From NCBI GenBank assembly GCA_017989775.1, contig JAGNPF010000046.1, positions 1 through 8,597 on the forward strand: DNA of 8,597 bases, in the 5' to 3' direction. Below the pieces are notes generated by a model, which had not been told where the DNA came from, made no database searches, and saw only the letters and a program-made list of their open reading frames with translations. Of this stretch, positions 1 to 6,474 are shown piece by piece. Position numbers and translations under genes: made by a program. Each line of letters starts with the position of its first letter. Position 1 is the first letter of the stretch. The stretch comes from Flavobacterium sp. (GTDB taxonomy: Bacteria; Bacteroidota; Bacteroidia; Flavobacteriales; Flavobacteriaceae).

Positions 1-1
1 C

Positions 2-709
2 GCTAAAAATCACATCAAAGTAGTTTTGGACGAATACAACGTCAATGCCGTTGATACTTTAATTGGAGACATTGTTCCACCGGAATCATTGATGAAAACT
101 TTGACCGACAGAAAAATTGCCGAGGAAGAGCAAAAAACCTATCAAACCCAAAGAATGGCGCAAGAACAACGTCAAGGCGTGGAAAAAGAAACCGCCATTG
201 CCGATATGCAAAAAGAAATTGTGAAAGCTTCGCAAAGTGTGGAAATTGCCCAAAGAACTGCTGATGCCACAGTTAAAAAAGCCGAAGGAGATGCCACAAG
301 TTTAAAACTAAACGTGAATGCCGAAGCCGAAGCCACTAAAATGCGTGCCAATGCGGAAGCGGAAGCCACCAAGGCAAGAGCTGGAGCACAAGCCGAAGCC
401 ACCAAATTGACGGCCAGCGCCGAAGCCGAAAGAATCTCAAAAACCGGTTTGGCAGAAGCAGAAAAAATCAAGGCGATTGGACAATCTACCGCCGAAGCTT
501 ATCAATTGCAGGTTTCTGCGATGGGTGGCGACAACTTCACCAAATACAAAATCACGGAAGAAATTGGAAAAGGCAAAATCAAGGTCATTCCAGAGGTTTT
601 AATTTCAGGAAATTCTAGTTCTGATGGCGGAATCAGTGGTCTTTTGGGAATGAAATTGATGGAAATGATGGATACCAAAAACGGAAAAGAAGATCCAAAA
701 AACAACTAA
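2..709 (+). CDS. SPFH/band 7 (flotillin-like) protein, C-terminal part, 5' end outside window
   Basis: The reading frame is open from the window edge and gives 235 visible residues, so the N-terminal membrane anchor and most of the SPFH domain lie upstream. Visible residues 1-35 match the end of a band 7 domain (VNAVDTLIGDIVPPESLMK, about 14-32). A long charged helix follows, very rich in Ala and Glu, with 11-residue repeats over roughly residues 87-174, for example AEATKMRANAE and AEATKARAGAQ. The tail contains a GGDNFTKYKI segment, a Gly/Ser-rich linker and a Met-rich end (MKLMEMMD). SPFH proteins form large oligomeric membrane scaffolds; the repeat region is the expected coiled coil. A TTG at 26 could serve as a start, but homology-like sequence continues upstream of it, so the gene is treated as partial. 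An intrinsic terminator follows 24 bases after the stop. The family call is firm; the exact subfamily and cellular role are not known. Confidence 0.85.
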   Translation, partial: AKNHIKVVLDEYNVNAVDTLIGDIVPPESLMKTLTDRKIAEEEQKTYQTQRMAQEQRQGVEKETAIADMQKEIVKASQSVEIAQRTADATVKKAEGDATSLKLNVNAEAEATKMRANAEAEATKARAGAQAEATKLTASAEAERISKTGLAEAEKIKAIGQSTAEAYQLQVSAMGGDNFTKYKITEEIGKGKIKVIPEVLISGNSSSDGGISGLLGMKLMEMMDTKNGKEDPKNN

Positions 710-732
710 ACCCATTGTAAACCATCCTACAA

Positions 733-760
733 AAATCCGCTTTTTTAGCGGATTTTTTTT
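733..760 (+). terminator. Intrinsic terminator after the SPFH gene
   Basis: A perfect 9-bp stem, AAATCCGCT (733-741) with AGCGGATTT (747-755), has a five-T loop and continues into a T run to position 760. It lies 24 bases after the SPFH stop codon and separates that gene from the mla operon. Confidence 0.85.
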
Positions 761-838
761 GGCAAAAAAACAAGGACACACACAAAACTTACATCACAAA
801 ATCACGCCAACAAACCCTAAAAATGAGTAGATTATTCG

Positions 839-846
839 TATATTTG
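839..846 (+). promoter_or_regulatory. Candidate -7 promoter element for the mla operon
   Basis: TATATTTG is an exact match to the Bacteroidota -7 consensus TAnnTTTG. It lies 35 bases before the mlaE ATG, which would give a leader of about 30 bases. No clear TTTG or TTG is visible at the expected -33 distance, so the call rests on one box and its position after a terminator. Confidence 0.5.
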
Positions 847-881
847 GTAAAGCTTTCATTAAAAATTAATTCCTTTCATAA

Positions 882-1664
882 ATGGATACTATTTTTAAAA
901 TAATCGAATTGCTCAAGTCTTTTTTGCTTGAAATTGGTGAACTCTCCCAATTTGCAGGTCGTTTTTTCAAAGAAGTATTCAAAAAACCCTATGAACTCAG
1001 GGAATTTATTCGACAATGCTTTTATATGGGAAACCGTTCCCTGCTCTTGGTTTCCGTTACCGGATTCATCATTGGTCTGGTTTTTACCTTGCAATCACGC
1101 CCAACATTACAGGAATTTGGAGCCGTATCCTGGATGCCTTCCATGGTGGGCATTTCCATCATTCGAGAAATTGGTCCCATCATCACCGCACTGATTTGTG
1201 CCGGAAGAATCGGTTCCGGAATTGGTGCCGAACTGGGTTCGATGCGGGTTACGGAACAAATAGACGCAATGGAAGTGTCGGGAACGAATCCCTTCAAATA
1301 TTTGGTGGTTACCCGAATTTTGGCCACTACCTTCATGCTGCCGATTTTGGTTTTTTTTGGCGATGCCATTGCGCTTTATGGCTCTTATTTGGTAGAAAAC
1401 CTGAAAGGAAACGTGTCGTTTCTATTGTATTTCAACAACGTTTTTGAGGCCTTGGAATTTGGCGATTTGATTCCTTCGACCATCAAGTCTTTTTTCTTCG
1501 GATTTGCCATAGGCTTGGTGGGCTGTTTCAAGGGATACAATTGCAAAAAAGGGACTGCCGGAGTGGGGCTTGCCGCCAATTCTGCCGTGGTTTTCACCTC
1601 GATGTTGTTGTTCATCATCGACTTTATAGCCGTTTTTGTCACCGATATTTTTTACCAATTATAA
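882..1664 (+). CDS. mlaE: MlaE-family ABC transporter permease
   Basis: This is the inner-membrane permease subunit of an MCE-type phospholipid transporter (260 residues, the usual length). An amphipathic N-terminal stretch (about 1-48) precedes five hydrophobic segments at roughly 52-71, 88-108, 145-171, 200-216 and 235-257. Family hallmarks are TGFIIGLVFTLQ (60-71), REIGPIITALICAGRIGSG (95-113) and the conserved cytoplasmic helix AELGSMRVTEQIDAMEV (116-132), which contacts the ATPase. GYNCKKGTAGVG (218-229) is also typical. The ATG at 882 is chosen because it gives full family length and sits downstream of a -7 promoter match; there is no Shine-Dalgarno site, as is normal in this phylum. 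mlaF follows after 12 bases. By homology MlaE forms the dimeric channel over which MlaD sits; the direction of lipid movement cannot be read from sequence. Confidence 0.93.
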   Translation: MDTIFKIIELLKSFLLEIGELSQFAGRFFKEVFKKPYELREFIRQCFYMGNRSLLLVSVTGFIIGLVFTLQSRPTLQEFGAVSWMPSMVGISIIREIGPIITALICAGRIGSGIGAELGSMRVTEQIDAMEVSGTNPFKYLVVTRILATTFMLPILVFFGDAIALYGSYLVENLKGNVSFLLYFNNVFEALEFGDLIPSTIKSFFFGFAIGLVGCFKGYNCKKGTAGVGLAANSAVVFTSMLLFIIDFIAVFVTDIFYQL

Positions 1665-1676
1665 AATAAAATCCCT

Positions 1677-2417
1677 ATGGACAAGCCGAAAATCGTCATA
1701 GAAATCAAGGACTTGAAAAAAAGCTATGGAGAGAACCTCGTCTTGAATGGTTTCAACATGCATTTGGTTGAAGGCGAAAACTTGGTCATTATGGGAAAAT
1801 CGGGTTCGGGAAAATCGGTGATGATCAAATGCTTGATTGGACTCGAAGAAGCCGACAGTGGCTCGATCGTGATCATGGACAAAGACATTGGCAAACTAAC
1901 CCATGACGAATTGGACGAATTGCGAACCGAAATTGGATTCCTGTTTCAAGGAAGTGCCCTTTACGATTCGATGACCATCAGGGAAAACCTGGAATTTCCC
2001 TTGAGACGCCACACCAAGAAGTTTGGAATCATAAAAGACACCACTCCATTGGTGATGGAAGCCTTGGAAAACGTGGGATTGGCACATACCATCGATTTGA
2101 TGCCCGAAGAGCTTTCAGGTGGAATGAAACGACGCATTGCATTGGCGAGAACCTTGATTTTGATGCCCAAAATTATTCTTTATGATGAACCCACAACGGG
2201 ACTGGATCCCATCACGGGCAAAGAAATCATTCTGCTGATGCAATCCATCCAAAAAAAATACAACACCTCGTCAATCATCATCACCCATGACGTGGATTGC
2301 GCCAGGGCCATTTCCAACAGAATGATACTGTTGGTGGACGGCATCAATTATGCCGAAGGCACTTTCAAGGAATTAATTGCGGAAAAAGACCCTAAAGTAC
2401 AAGCATTTTTTAAATAA
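1677..2417 (+). CDS. mlaF: MlaF-family ABC transporter ATP-binding protein
   Basis: This is the cytoplasmic ATPase that powers the MlaE permease (246 residues, full length). All ABC motifs are intact: Walker A GKSGSGKS (40-47), Q-loop glutamine Q91 in FLFQGSALYDS, signature LSGGM (146-150), Walker B IILYDE (166-171) with catalytic E171, D-loop GLDP (175-178) and switch histidine H204 in IITHD. The FQGSALYDSMT segment after the Q-loop and the LSGGMKRR signature are characteristic of the MlaF/TTG2A group and separate it from general importers. It starts 12 bases after mlaE and ends 8 bases before mlaD, so the three are almost certainly one transcript. No gene for the STAS-domain partner MlaB is nearby. 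Confidence is high for family; lipid transport is inferred from family and operon. Confidence 0.94.
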   Translation: MDKPKIVIEIKDLKKSYGENLVLNGFNMHLVEGENLVIMGKSGSGKSVMIKCLIGLEEADSGSIVIMDKDIGKLTHDELDELRTEIGFLFQGSALYDSMTIRENLEFPLRRHTKKFGIIKDTTPLVMEALENVGLAHTIDLMPEELSGGMKRRIALARTLILMPKIILYDEPTTGLDPITGKEIILLMQSIQKKYNTSSIIITHDVDCARAISNRMILLVDGINYAEGTFKELIAEKDPKVQAFFK

Positions 2418-2425
2418 GACACAAG

Positions 2426-3403
2426 ATGGAAAAAGCAGCTTCACAAAAAATACGTCTCGGACTTTTTGTAATCACGGGATTATTGATTTTCATACTTGCC
2501 GTTTATTTCATTGGCGACAAGCAAAACATGTTTGGCAGAACCAATCGTTTGGAGGCCGTTTTCAACAACGTGAATGGATTGCAATTGGGCAACAACGTGC
2601 GTTATTCCGGAATAAGCGTGGGAACGGTTCGAGGAATCGAGATGATCAACGACACCACCATTCGTGTCGACATGATTATAGACAAAGCCATTTTTCCCTA
2701 TATAAAAAAAGATGCGATTGCCACCATTAGTTCCGATGGACTGGTGGGCAACATGATTATCAACATCATTCCCGGAAAAGGAAACGAGCCATCGGTGGAA
2801 CCCGGCGACGAGATTCAAACCTTCAATCGCATTCGAACCGAGGATATGCTGACCACCCTCAACGTCACCAACGAAAATGCGGCCAAACTCACGGAAAACT
2901 TGCTCAAAATCACCAACGAAATCATCAAGGGAAAAGGAACCTTGGGCACGCTGCTCAACGACACCTTGATATCCAAAGACTTGGCAGAAACGATGCGTTA
3001 CCTGAAAACAACGACCAAAGGAACTTCTGAAACCGCAACCCAATTGAACAACCTCATCGTTTCGCTTAACAACAAAGACAACGTGGTCGGTGTTCTAAAA
3101 GATACGGCCGTGGCCAATAAAATAAAAAACATGGCCTCCAACCTGAACCAATCGACCCAAGACTTGAACAAGGTAATTGCCAATCTGGATGCCACGATAT
3201 TGAACATCAAACAAGGGAAAGGTGCCATCAACTACTTGGCCAACGACCCCGAATTGGTTCGAAAAATTGATTCCACGATGACCAATATCAACCAAGCCAG
3301 CCTGAAACTGAATGAAAACATGGAAGCGATGAGGCACAATTTCCTCTTTAGCGGTTATTTCAAAAAACAGGAAAAGGAGAAAGCCAAAGCGTCCAAAAAA
3401 TAG
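2426..3403 (+). CDS. mlaD: MlaD-like MCE-domain protein, membrane-anchored lipid-binding subunit
   Basis: This is the periplasmic substrate-binding component of the transporter, anchored in the inner membrane (325 residues; E. coli MlaD is about 180). A short cytoplasmic stretch is followed by one transmembrane helix (about 11-29). The MCE domain spans roughly 38-117, with the typical VNGLQLGNNVRYSGISVGTV (49-68) and the SSDGLVGNMIINIIPG block (102-117). The remainder (about 138-300) is predicted helical and holds three degenerate copies of a Gly-Leu-Asp motif 47-48 residues apart (near 167-190, 216-237 and 262-285). It ends in FLFSGYFKK (306-314) and a Lys-rich tail. MCE proteins form hexameric rings; long helical tails can extend the channel toward the outer membrane. 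MlaC- and MlaA-like genes are absent here, so the tail may replace a soluble carrier, which is inference. The stop lies 9 bases from the converging desulfurase. Confidence 0.9.
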   Translation: MEKAASQKIRLGLFVITGLLIFILAVYFIGDKQNMFGRTNRLEAVFNNVNGLQLGNNVRYSGISVGTVRGIEMINDTTIRVDMIIDKAIFPYIKKDAIATISSDGLVGNMIINIIPGKGNEPSVEPGDEIQTFNRIRTEDMLTTLNVTNENAAKLTENLLKITNEIIKGKGTLGTLLNDTLISKDLAETMRYLKTTTKGTSETATQLNNLIVSLNNKDNVVGVLKDTAVANKIKNMASNLNQSTQDLNKVIANLDATILNIKQGKGAINYLANDPELVRKIDSTMTNINQASLKLNENMEAMRHNFLFSGYFKKQEKEKAKASKK

Positions 3404-3412
3404 GTTTATGGC

Positions 3413-4534
3413 TTATGCTTTCAATGCGTCAATCAACAAATCGACATCTTCTTTCGAATTGTAGTGACTGAAGGAAATGCGCAAGCTGGGTTTTCTTAAA
3501 TCTTCGTTCGAAAGCATTTCGGCCAGAACGTGTGACGGCTTGATGCTTCCCGATTGACAAGCACTGCCGCGCGAAACGGCAATTCCTTTCATGTCGAGAT
3601 GGAACAAAATCATAGCCGTTTTGTCATCTGAAAAAGGCAACAAAATATTCAGAATGGTATAAATTCCATCCAAAGTTCCGTTGATTGAAAAATCTGGAAA
3701 TTCAATTTCAAATCGGTTAATCAAATAATTCCTCAATTCGAGAATGTGGTTTCTTTCGCTTTCCAAATGGGCATATGAAAGTTCCAAGGCTTTTGCCATT
3801 CCCGCAATTTGATGTACCGCTTCGGTTCCGGGACGCAAGCCTTTTTCTTGTTCGCCACCAAAAAACATGGGCTGCAATCCTGAATTTTTCTTGACGTATG
3901 CAAATCCAATTCCTTTTGGCCCGTGAAATTTATGTGCACTCGCCGAAATGAAATCTATGGGCAAATGCTGCAAGTCGATTTCGGTTTTCCCGACGGACTG
4001 CACCATGTCGGAATGAAACAAGGCATTGTGTTGCTCGCAAATTCGTCCCACTTTCTCCACATTCAAGAGCGTTCCAGTTTCGTTGTTCACGTGCATCAAG
4101 CTGACCAAGGTTTTTGTTTCTTGCGAAAGCAAATCCACCAAATCCGTGATGTCTATTTCACCATTGGGCTTGACCGCCACATAATCCACCTGAATATCGA
4201 ATTCTCTCTGCAAATCTTGAACCGGGTATAAAACAGCATGATGCTCGATTTTACTGGTGATGATTCGCTTCACTTTCAAGTCCTTCACCGCCGAACGAAG
4301 TATCCAGTTGTTGGCCTCGGTGCCGCAAGAAGTAAAAATAATTTCTTGGGCTGAAACGTTCAATTGCTTGGCAATGGATTTTCTGGAAAGTTCCAAAATA
4401 CTTTTGGCATTTCGTCCAAAACTGTGCGTTGACGATGGATTTCCATAATCTTCGGACAATACTTTTGTCATTTCTTGAACGACTTCGGGGCGAAGTTGCG
4501 TGGTGGATGCGTTATCGAGATATACTTTTTTCAT
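3413..4534 (-). CDS. Class V aminotransferase, NifS/IscS-type cysteine desulfurase
   Basis: This PLP enzyme converts cysteine to alanine and passes the sulfur, as a persulfide, to Fe-S cluster assembly or thiolation pathways. The protein has 373 residues. The N-terminus YLDNASTTQLRPEV is typical. PLP-site residues are in register with IscS: H99 in IEHHAV stacks on the cofactor, N150/N151 lie in HVNNETG, D176 and Q179 lie in HSDMVQS, and K202 in SAHKFHGPKG is the Schiff-base lysine. The catalytic cysteine C326 sits in SRGSACQSGS, a group I mobile-loop context rather than the SufS type. It is about 30 residues shorter than E. coli IscS and lacks the C-terminal extension that docks IscU. It converges on mlaD with a 9-base gap and no obvious terminator between. 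No isc or suf genes are visible, so its acceptor is unknown and no symbol is assigned. Confidence 0.92.
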   Translation of the reverse strand: MKKVYLDNASTTQLRPEVVQEMTKVLSEDYGNPSSTHSFGRNAKSILELSRKSIAKQLNVSAQEIIFTSCGTEANNWILRSAVKDLKVKRIITSKIEHHAVLYPVQDLQREFDIQVDYVAVKPNGEIDITDLVDLLSQETKTLVSLMHVNNETGTLLNVEKVGRICEQHNALFHSDMVQSVGKTEIDLQHLPIDFISASAHKFHGPKGIGFAYVKKNSGLQPMFFGGEQEKGLRPGTEAVHQIAGMAKALELSYAHLESERNHILELRNYLINRFEIEFPDFSINGTLDGIYTILNILLPFSDDKTAMILFHLDMKGIAVSRGSACQSGSIKPSHVLAEMLSNEDLRKPSLRISFSHYNSKEDVDLLIDALKA

Positions 4535-4760
4535 GTATGCAAAAACAGTTTTTTAGCGCTCACATAGGTCACGCTTTAATTTTTGGCCAAATGGCGATTT
4601 CATTGGAACAAAGTTATGAAATCACAACCAAGAATACGTTTATTTCCAAAAAACATCCAGAAAGAAAATGGCGACAGCCTAGATGACAAACGAGAAACAA
4701 AAATACTCCTGCACAAAGCATCAATTACGATTTACCCACTGGCAATTGTCAATTTTTCAC

Positions 4761-4768
4761 TATTTTTG
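4761..4768 (+). promoter_or_regulatory. Candidate -7 promoter element for the lipoprotein gene
   Basis: TATTTTTG matches TAnnTTTG exactly and lies 18 bases before the ATG at 4787, which would give a short leader of about a dozen bases. A -33 box is not evident at normal spacing. Such a position also argues for the start at 4787 and against any upstream start. Confidence 0.4.
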
Positions 4769-4786
4769 ACCCAAATATTTTATACG

Positions 4787-5755
4787 ATGAAAAGAGTTCT
4801 CAGTTTGTTGGTTTTTGTTTTGTTCTTAAACGGTTGCGATGACGGCGATTTAACCCTGGAAAACATTGATTTTGAAGACGTGACTACCCAAAGTTGCTCC
4901 ACCAACGACATCATCTACAAATTAAAAGAAAGGGAAGCACTGTTGCTTGAAATGCCCAAAACCGATTTTGTAAACGAACCAACCGATGTAGATAATCCAA
5001 CCCTAAAAATTATCGACAATGCAACCTATCGCGTGGTGTACCGTTTTTATAACGGAACTGTTGCTTCTGACAACATTTGCAATACCATTCCGCCTGCATT
5101 GCCCTCCGTGTCTGACCAATGGACCGCAACTGCCGGTACGATACAGATCATTACAACTGCCGTAAAAACAACAAATGATACTGAAAACAGTACCAGAATC
5201 ACGGGTTACAACCATAATATCACTTTCAAGAACATCACGTTTGCCAAAACAAGTGGAACCCAAGTATATGAAACATTCCCGTTTGGTGATTATGTCACCT
5301 CTGCCACCCCACTCCCTTTTGGATTTGACAAAGTGGTAGAACAATGTCCAGACAAAAAACAAATTTACAATTACGTCAGCAGCGAAGCCTTGACATTGGA
5401 CAATTTGGACCCTGCCTTGATTGTAAATGTGGAAACACCTTTGAACACGCCAAGAACTGCCTTGATTGGCTCAATCCAAAACAAGCTCATCTACCGTTTG
5501 TATTCCAACGGAATTCTTACCCCAGATTATTTTTGCAACACGACGGTTCCCGTGCTTCCGTCAATAAAAGAAGAATGGAATGCGGTGGATGGCATTGCAG
5601 GAACCAGCGGAATCATAGAAGTCACGACAATAAAAAATGGTACTTCGGCTTACAAACACACCATCGTGATCAAAAATGCAACTCTGAAGAAAGGCAACAG
5701 CGATTTCAGGCTTGGCGACAATTTCCTCTATGGCGAGTTGACCACCACGAACTAA
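4787..5755 (+). CDS. Putative surface lipoprotein with a tandem-duplicated domain, unknown function
   Basis: I do not recognise this 322-residue protein. It begins with a lipoprotein signal peptide: MKR, a hydrophobic core, then lipobox LNGC with C17 as the lipidated residue. The next residues, DDGD, resemble the acidic export signal that sends Bacteroidota lipoproteins to the outer surface. The mature part is two copies of one domain, at about 30-169 and 180-316. Shared landmarks are C37/C187, EAL at 50-52/200-202, YR at 85-86/236-237, NG at 89-90/241-242, CNT at 98-100/250-252, LPS at 105-107/257-259, W112/W264 and the YxHxIxxKNxT block at 141-151/289-299. Each copy therefore has one cysteine pair 61-63 residues apart, possibly a disulfide. 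The composition (Thr, Asn, alternating hydrophobics) suggests beta structure. The frame is open upstream to 4583, but only the ATG at 4787 gives a signal peptide. It has its own promoter-like box and terminator, so it appears monocistronic. Confidence 0.8.
   Translation: MKRVLSLLVFVLFLNGCDDGDLTLENIDFEDVTTQSCSTNDIIYKLKEREALLLEMPKTDFVNEPTDVDNPTLKIIDNATYRVVYRFYNGTVASDNICNTIPPALPSVSDQWTATAGTIQIITTAVKTTNDTENSTRITGYNHNITFKNITFAKTSGTQVYETFPFGDYVTSATPLPFGFDKVVEQCPDKKQIYNYVSSEALTLDNLDPALIVNVETPLNTPRTALIGSIQNKLIYRLYSNGILTPDYFCNTTVPVLPSIKEEWNAVDGIAGTSGIIEVTTIKNGTSAYKHTIVIKNATLKKGNSDFRLGDNFLYGELTTTN
4874..5293 (+). repeat. First copy of the duplicated lipoprotein domain
   Basis: This stretch encodes residues 30-169. 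It matches residues 180-316 of the same protein with an offset of 148-152 residues and few gaps. It carries the C37 and C98 pair and the CNT/LPS/W block. The similarity is clear in protein but not striking in DNA, so the duplication is old. Confidence 0.75.
5324..5734 (+). repeat. Second copy of the duplicated lipoprotein domain
   Basis: This stretch encodes residues 180-316, the partner of the first copy. It carries C187 and C250 in the matching positions. Compared with copy one it has a small insertion after W264 (VDGIAGTSG) and a shorter segment before the YKHTIVIKN strand. Confidence 0.75.
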
Positions 5756-5775
5756 ATTCAAATAATTCATATTAT

Positions 5776-5828
5776 AAAAATTCCCTAATTAAACCTTCTT
5801 GTTTGGAATGTTTAATTAGGGGATTTTT
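5776..5828. terminator. Strong bidirectional hairpin terminator between convergent genes
   Basis: A 19-bp stem is formed by 5776-5794 (core CCCTAATTAAAC) and 5810-5828 (core GTTTAATTAGGG), with a single G-U wobble and a 15-base loop. The outer stem is A5 on the left and T5 on the right, so a U tract follows the stem on either strand. It lies 20 bases after the lipoprotein stop and about 50 bases past the end of the minus-strand Smr gene, and can serve both. Confidence 0.85.
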
Positions 5829-5861
5829 AGTTTGGATTTTCTTGTTCAAGTTTGGATTTTC
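5829..5861. repeat. Short direct repeat AGTTTGGATTTTC, two copies
   Basis: The 13-base unit occurs at 5829-5841 and 5849-5861. The second copy also forms part of a small inverted repeat, CAAGTT (5847-5852) with AACTTG (5862-5867). It sits between the terminator hairpin and the end of the Smr gene. It is short enough to be chance. Confidence 0.5.
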
Positions 5862-5876
5862 AACTTGGAAAACCAA

Positions 5877-6428
5877 TTATTTGCTGTTTTGCTTGATGTA
5901 AACTTCGGTGGCACCCAAACCATATTTTTGATAATTGGCGTCCTGAAAAGTAATGTTGTCGTAACGCCCCAACAAAAAATCCAGTTCCGCTTTCAGGATT
6001 CCCTCGCCGACTCCGTGGATAAAAACAATCTTCGGAATACGATTTCTAATGGCAAATTCGATGTGCCTTTTGGCCGTGTCCGATTGTAGGGTCAGGATGT
6101 CGTAATTGGACATTCCGCGTTTGTTGGGTACCAATTTTTCGATGTGCAAATCGAATTCGGGCACCGAAATTTCGCGTTTTTCCTTACGCTCTTTCACAAA
6201 ACTCCTGGGTTTTGGAATCTCTTTCTCCTTGGCCACCTCCCCTATATTGATTCTTCCGATAGAATTTATTAAATCACTGGAATCGTTCACTTTAATCAAT
6301 TCATTGACAAAAAAAGTCATCACAAAACCATCCTCCGTTTCAATGGTCACTTGCTTCTCCTTGACCGAAACCACCACTCCGTTTATGGCCTCGTCCAGAA
6401 CCGAAACCTTGTCTCCTTTGTTGAACAT
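5877..6428 (-). CDS. Smr-domain protein with N-terminal KOW/DUF2027-like domain
   Basis: The protein has 183 residues. The N-terminal part (about 1-47) starts FNKGDKVSVLDEAINGVVVSV, a small beta-barrel like KOW or Tudor domains and the DUF2027 group of Bacteroidota. A charged linker (about 65-88, many Lys and Glu) leads to a C-terminal Smr domain (about 90-180) with FDLHIEKLV (92-100, the LDxH motif) and IHGVGEGILKAELDFLL (137-153, the HGxGxG motif). Smr domains bind nucleic acid and some are endonucleases; in MutS2 and related proteins they act on recombination intermediates or on stalled-ribosome mRNA. Both key motifs are intact, so nuclease activity is plausible but not shown. There is no MutS ATPase, so this is a stand-alone Smr protein. 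The ATG at 6428 is preceded by an A/G-rich AAAAGAAGAT, and a -7 promoter match lies further upstream. It appears monocistronic. Confidence 0.86.
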   Translation of the reverse strand: MFNKGDKVSVLDEAINGVVVSVKEKQVTIETEDGFVMTFFVNELIKVNDSSDLINSIGRINIGEVAKEKEIPKPRSFVKERKEKREISVPEFDLHIEKLVPNKRGMSNYDILTLQSDTAKRHIEFAIRNRIPKIVFIHGVGEGILKAELDFLLGRYDNITFQDANYQKYGLGATEVYIKQNSK

Positions 6429-6474
6429 TTTATCTTCTTTTAAGCGGTTATAATTTTGTTTTTTTATCCGATTC

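Noticed and set aside
317..481. Repeated GCCGAAGCC DNA motif considered as a CRISPR or satellite array
   Set aside because: The repetition follows codons of the Ala/Glu 11-residue coiled-coil repeats; there are no spacer units.
823..903. 26-codon frame with ATG overlapping the mlaE start
   Set aside because: It contains the promoter-like box and overlaps mlaE; the peptide is hydrophobic but without a recognisable pattern or ribosome binding site. Probably chance.
2480..3043. Minus-strand 187-codon frame inside mlaD
   Set aside because: It is an antisense shadow of the MCE domain with no family motifs.
3381..3421. Possible terminator hairpin between mlaD and the desulfurase (AAGCC with GGCTT)
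   Set aside because: The stem is only 5 bp with a loop over 20 bases, no clean U tract follows, and the competing pairing cannot be nested.
4550..4590. Possible minus-strand promoter before the desulfurase (TTTG, 21 bases, TATGTGAG)
   Set aside because: The -7 box misses two of the six fixed positions, too weak to list as a feature.
4429..4686. Plus-strand 85-codon frame across the desulfurase start
   Set aside because: It overlaps the strongly supported minus-strand gene and the following spacer and shows no recognisable protein character.
4583..4786. In-frame 68-codon extension upstream of the lipoprotein start
   Set aside because: It would bury the lipoprotein signal peptide inside the protein, its residues look random, and a promoter-like box lies within it. 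The ATG at 4787 is preferred.
5344..5901. Plus-strand 185-codon frame in another phase of the lipoprotein gene
   Set aside because: It overlaps the true frame, the terminator and the end of the Smr gene, and its composition is unnatural.
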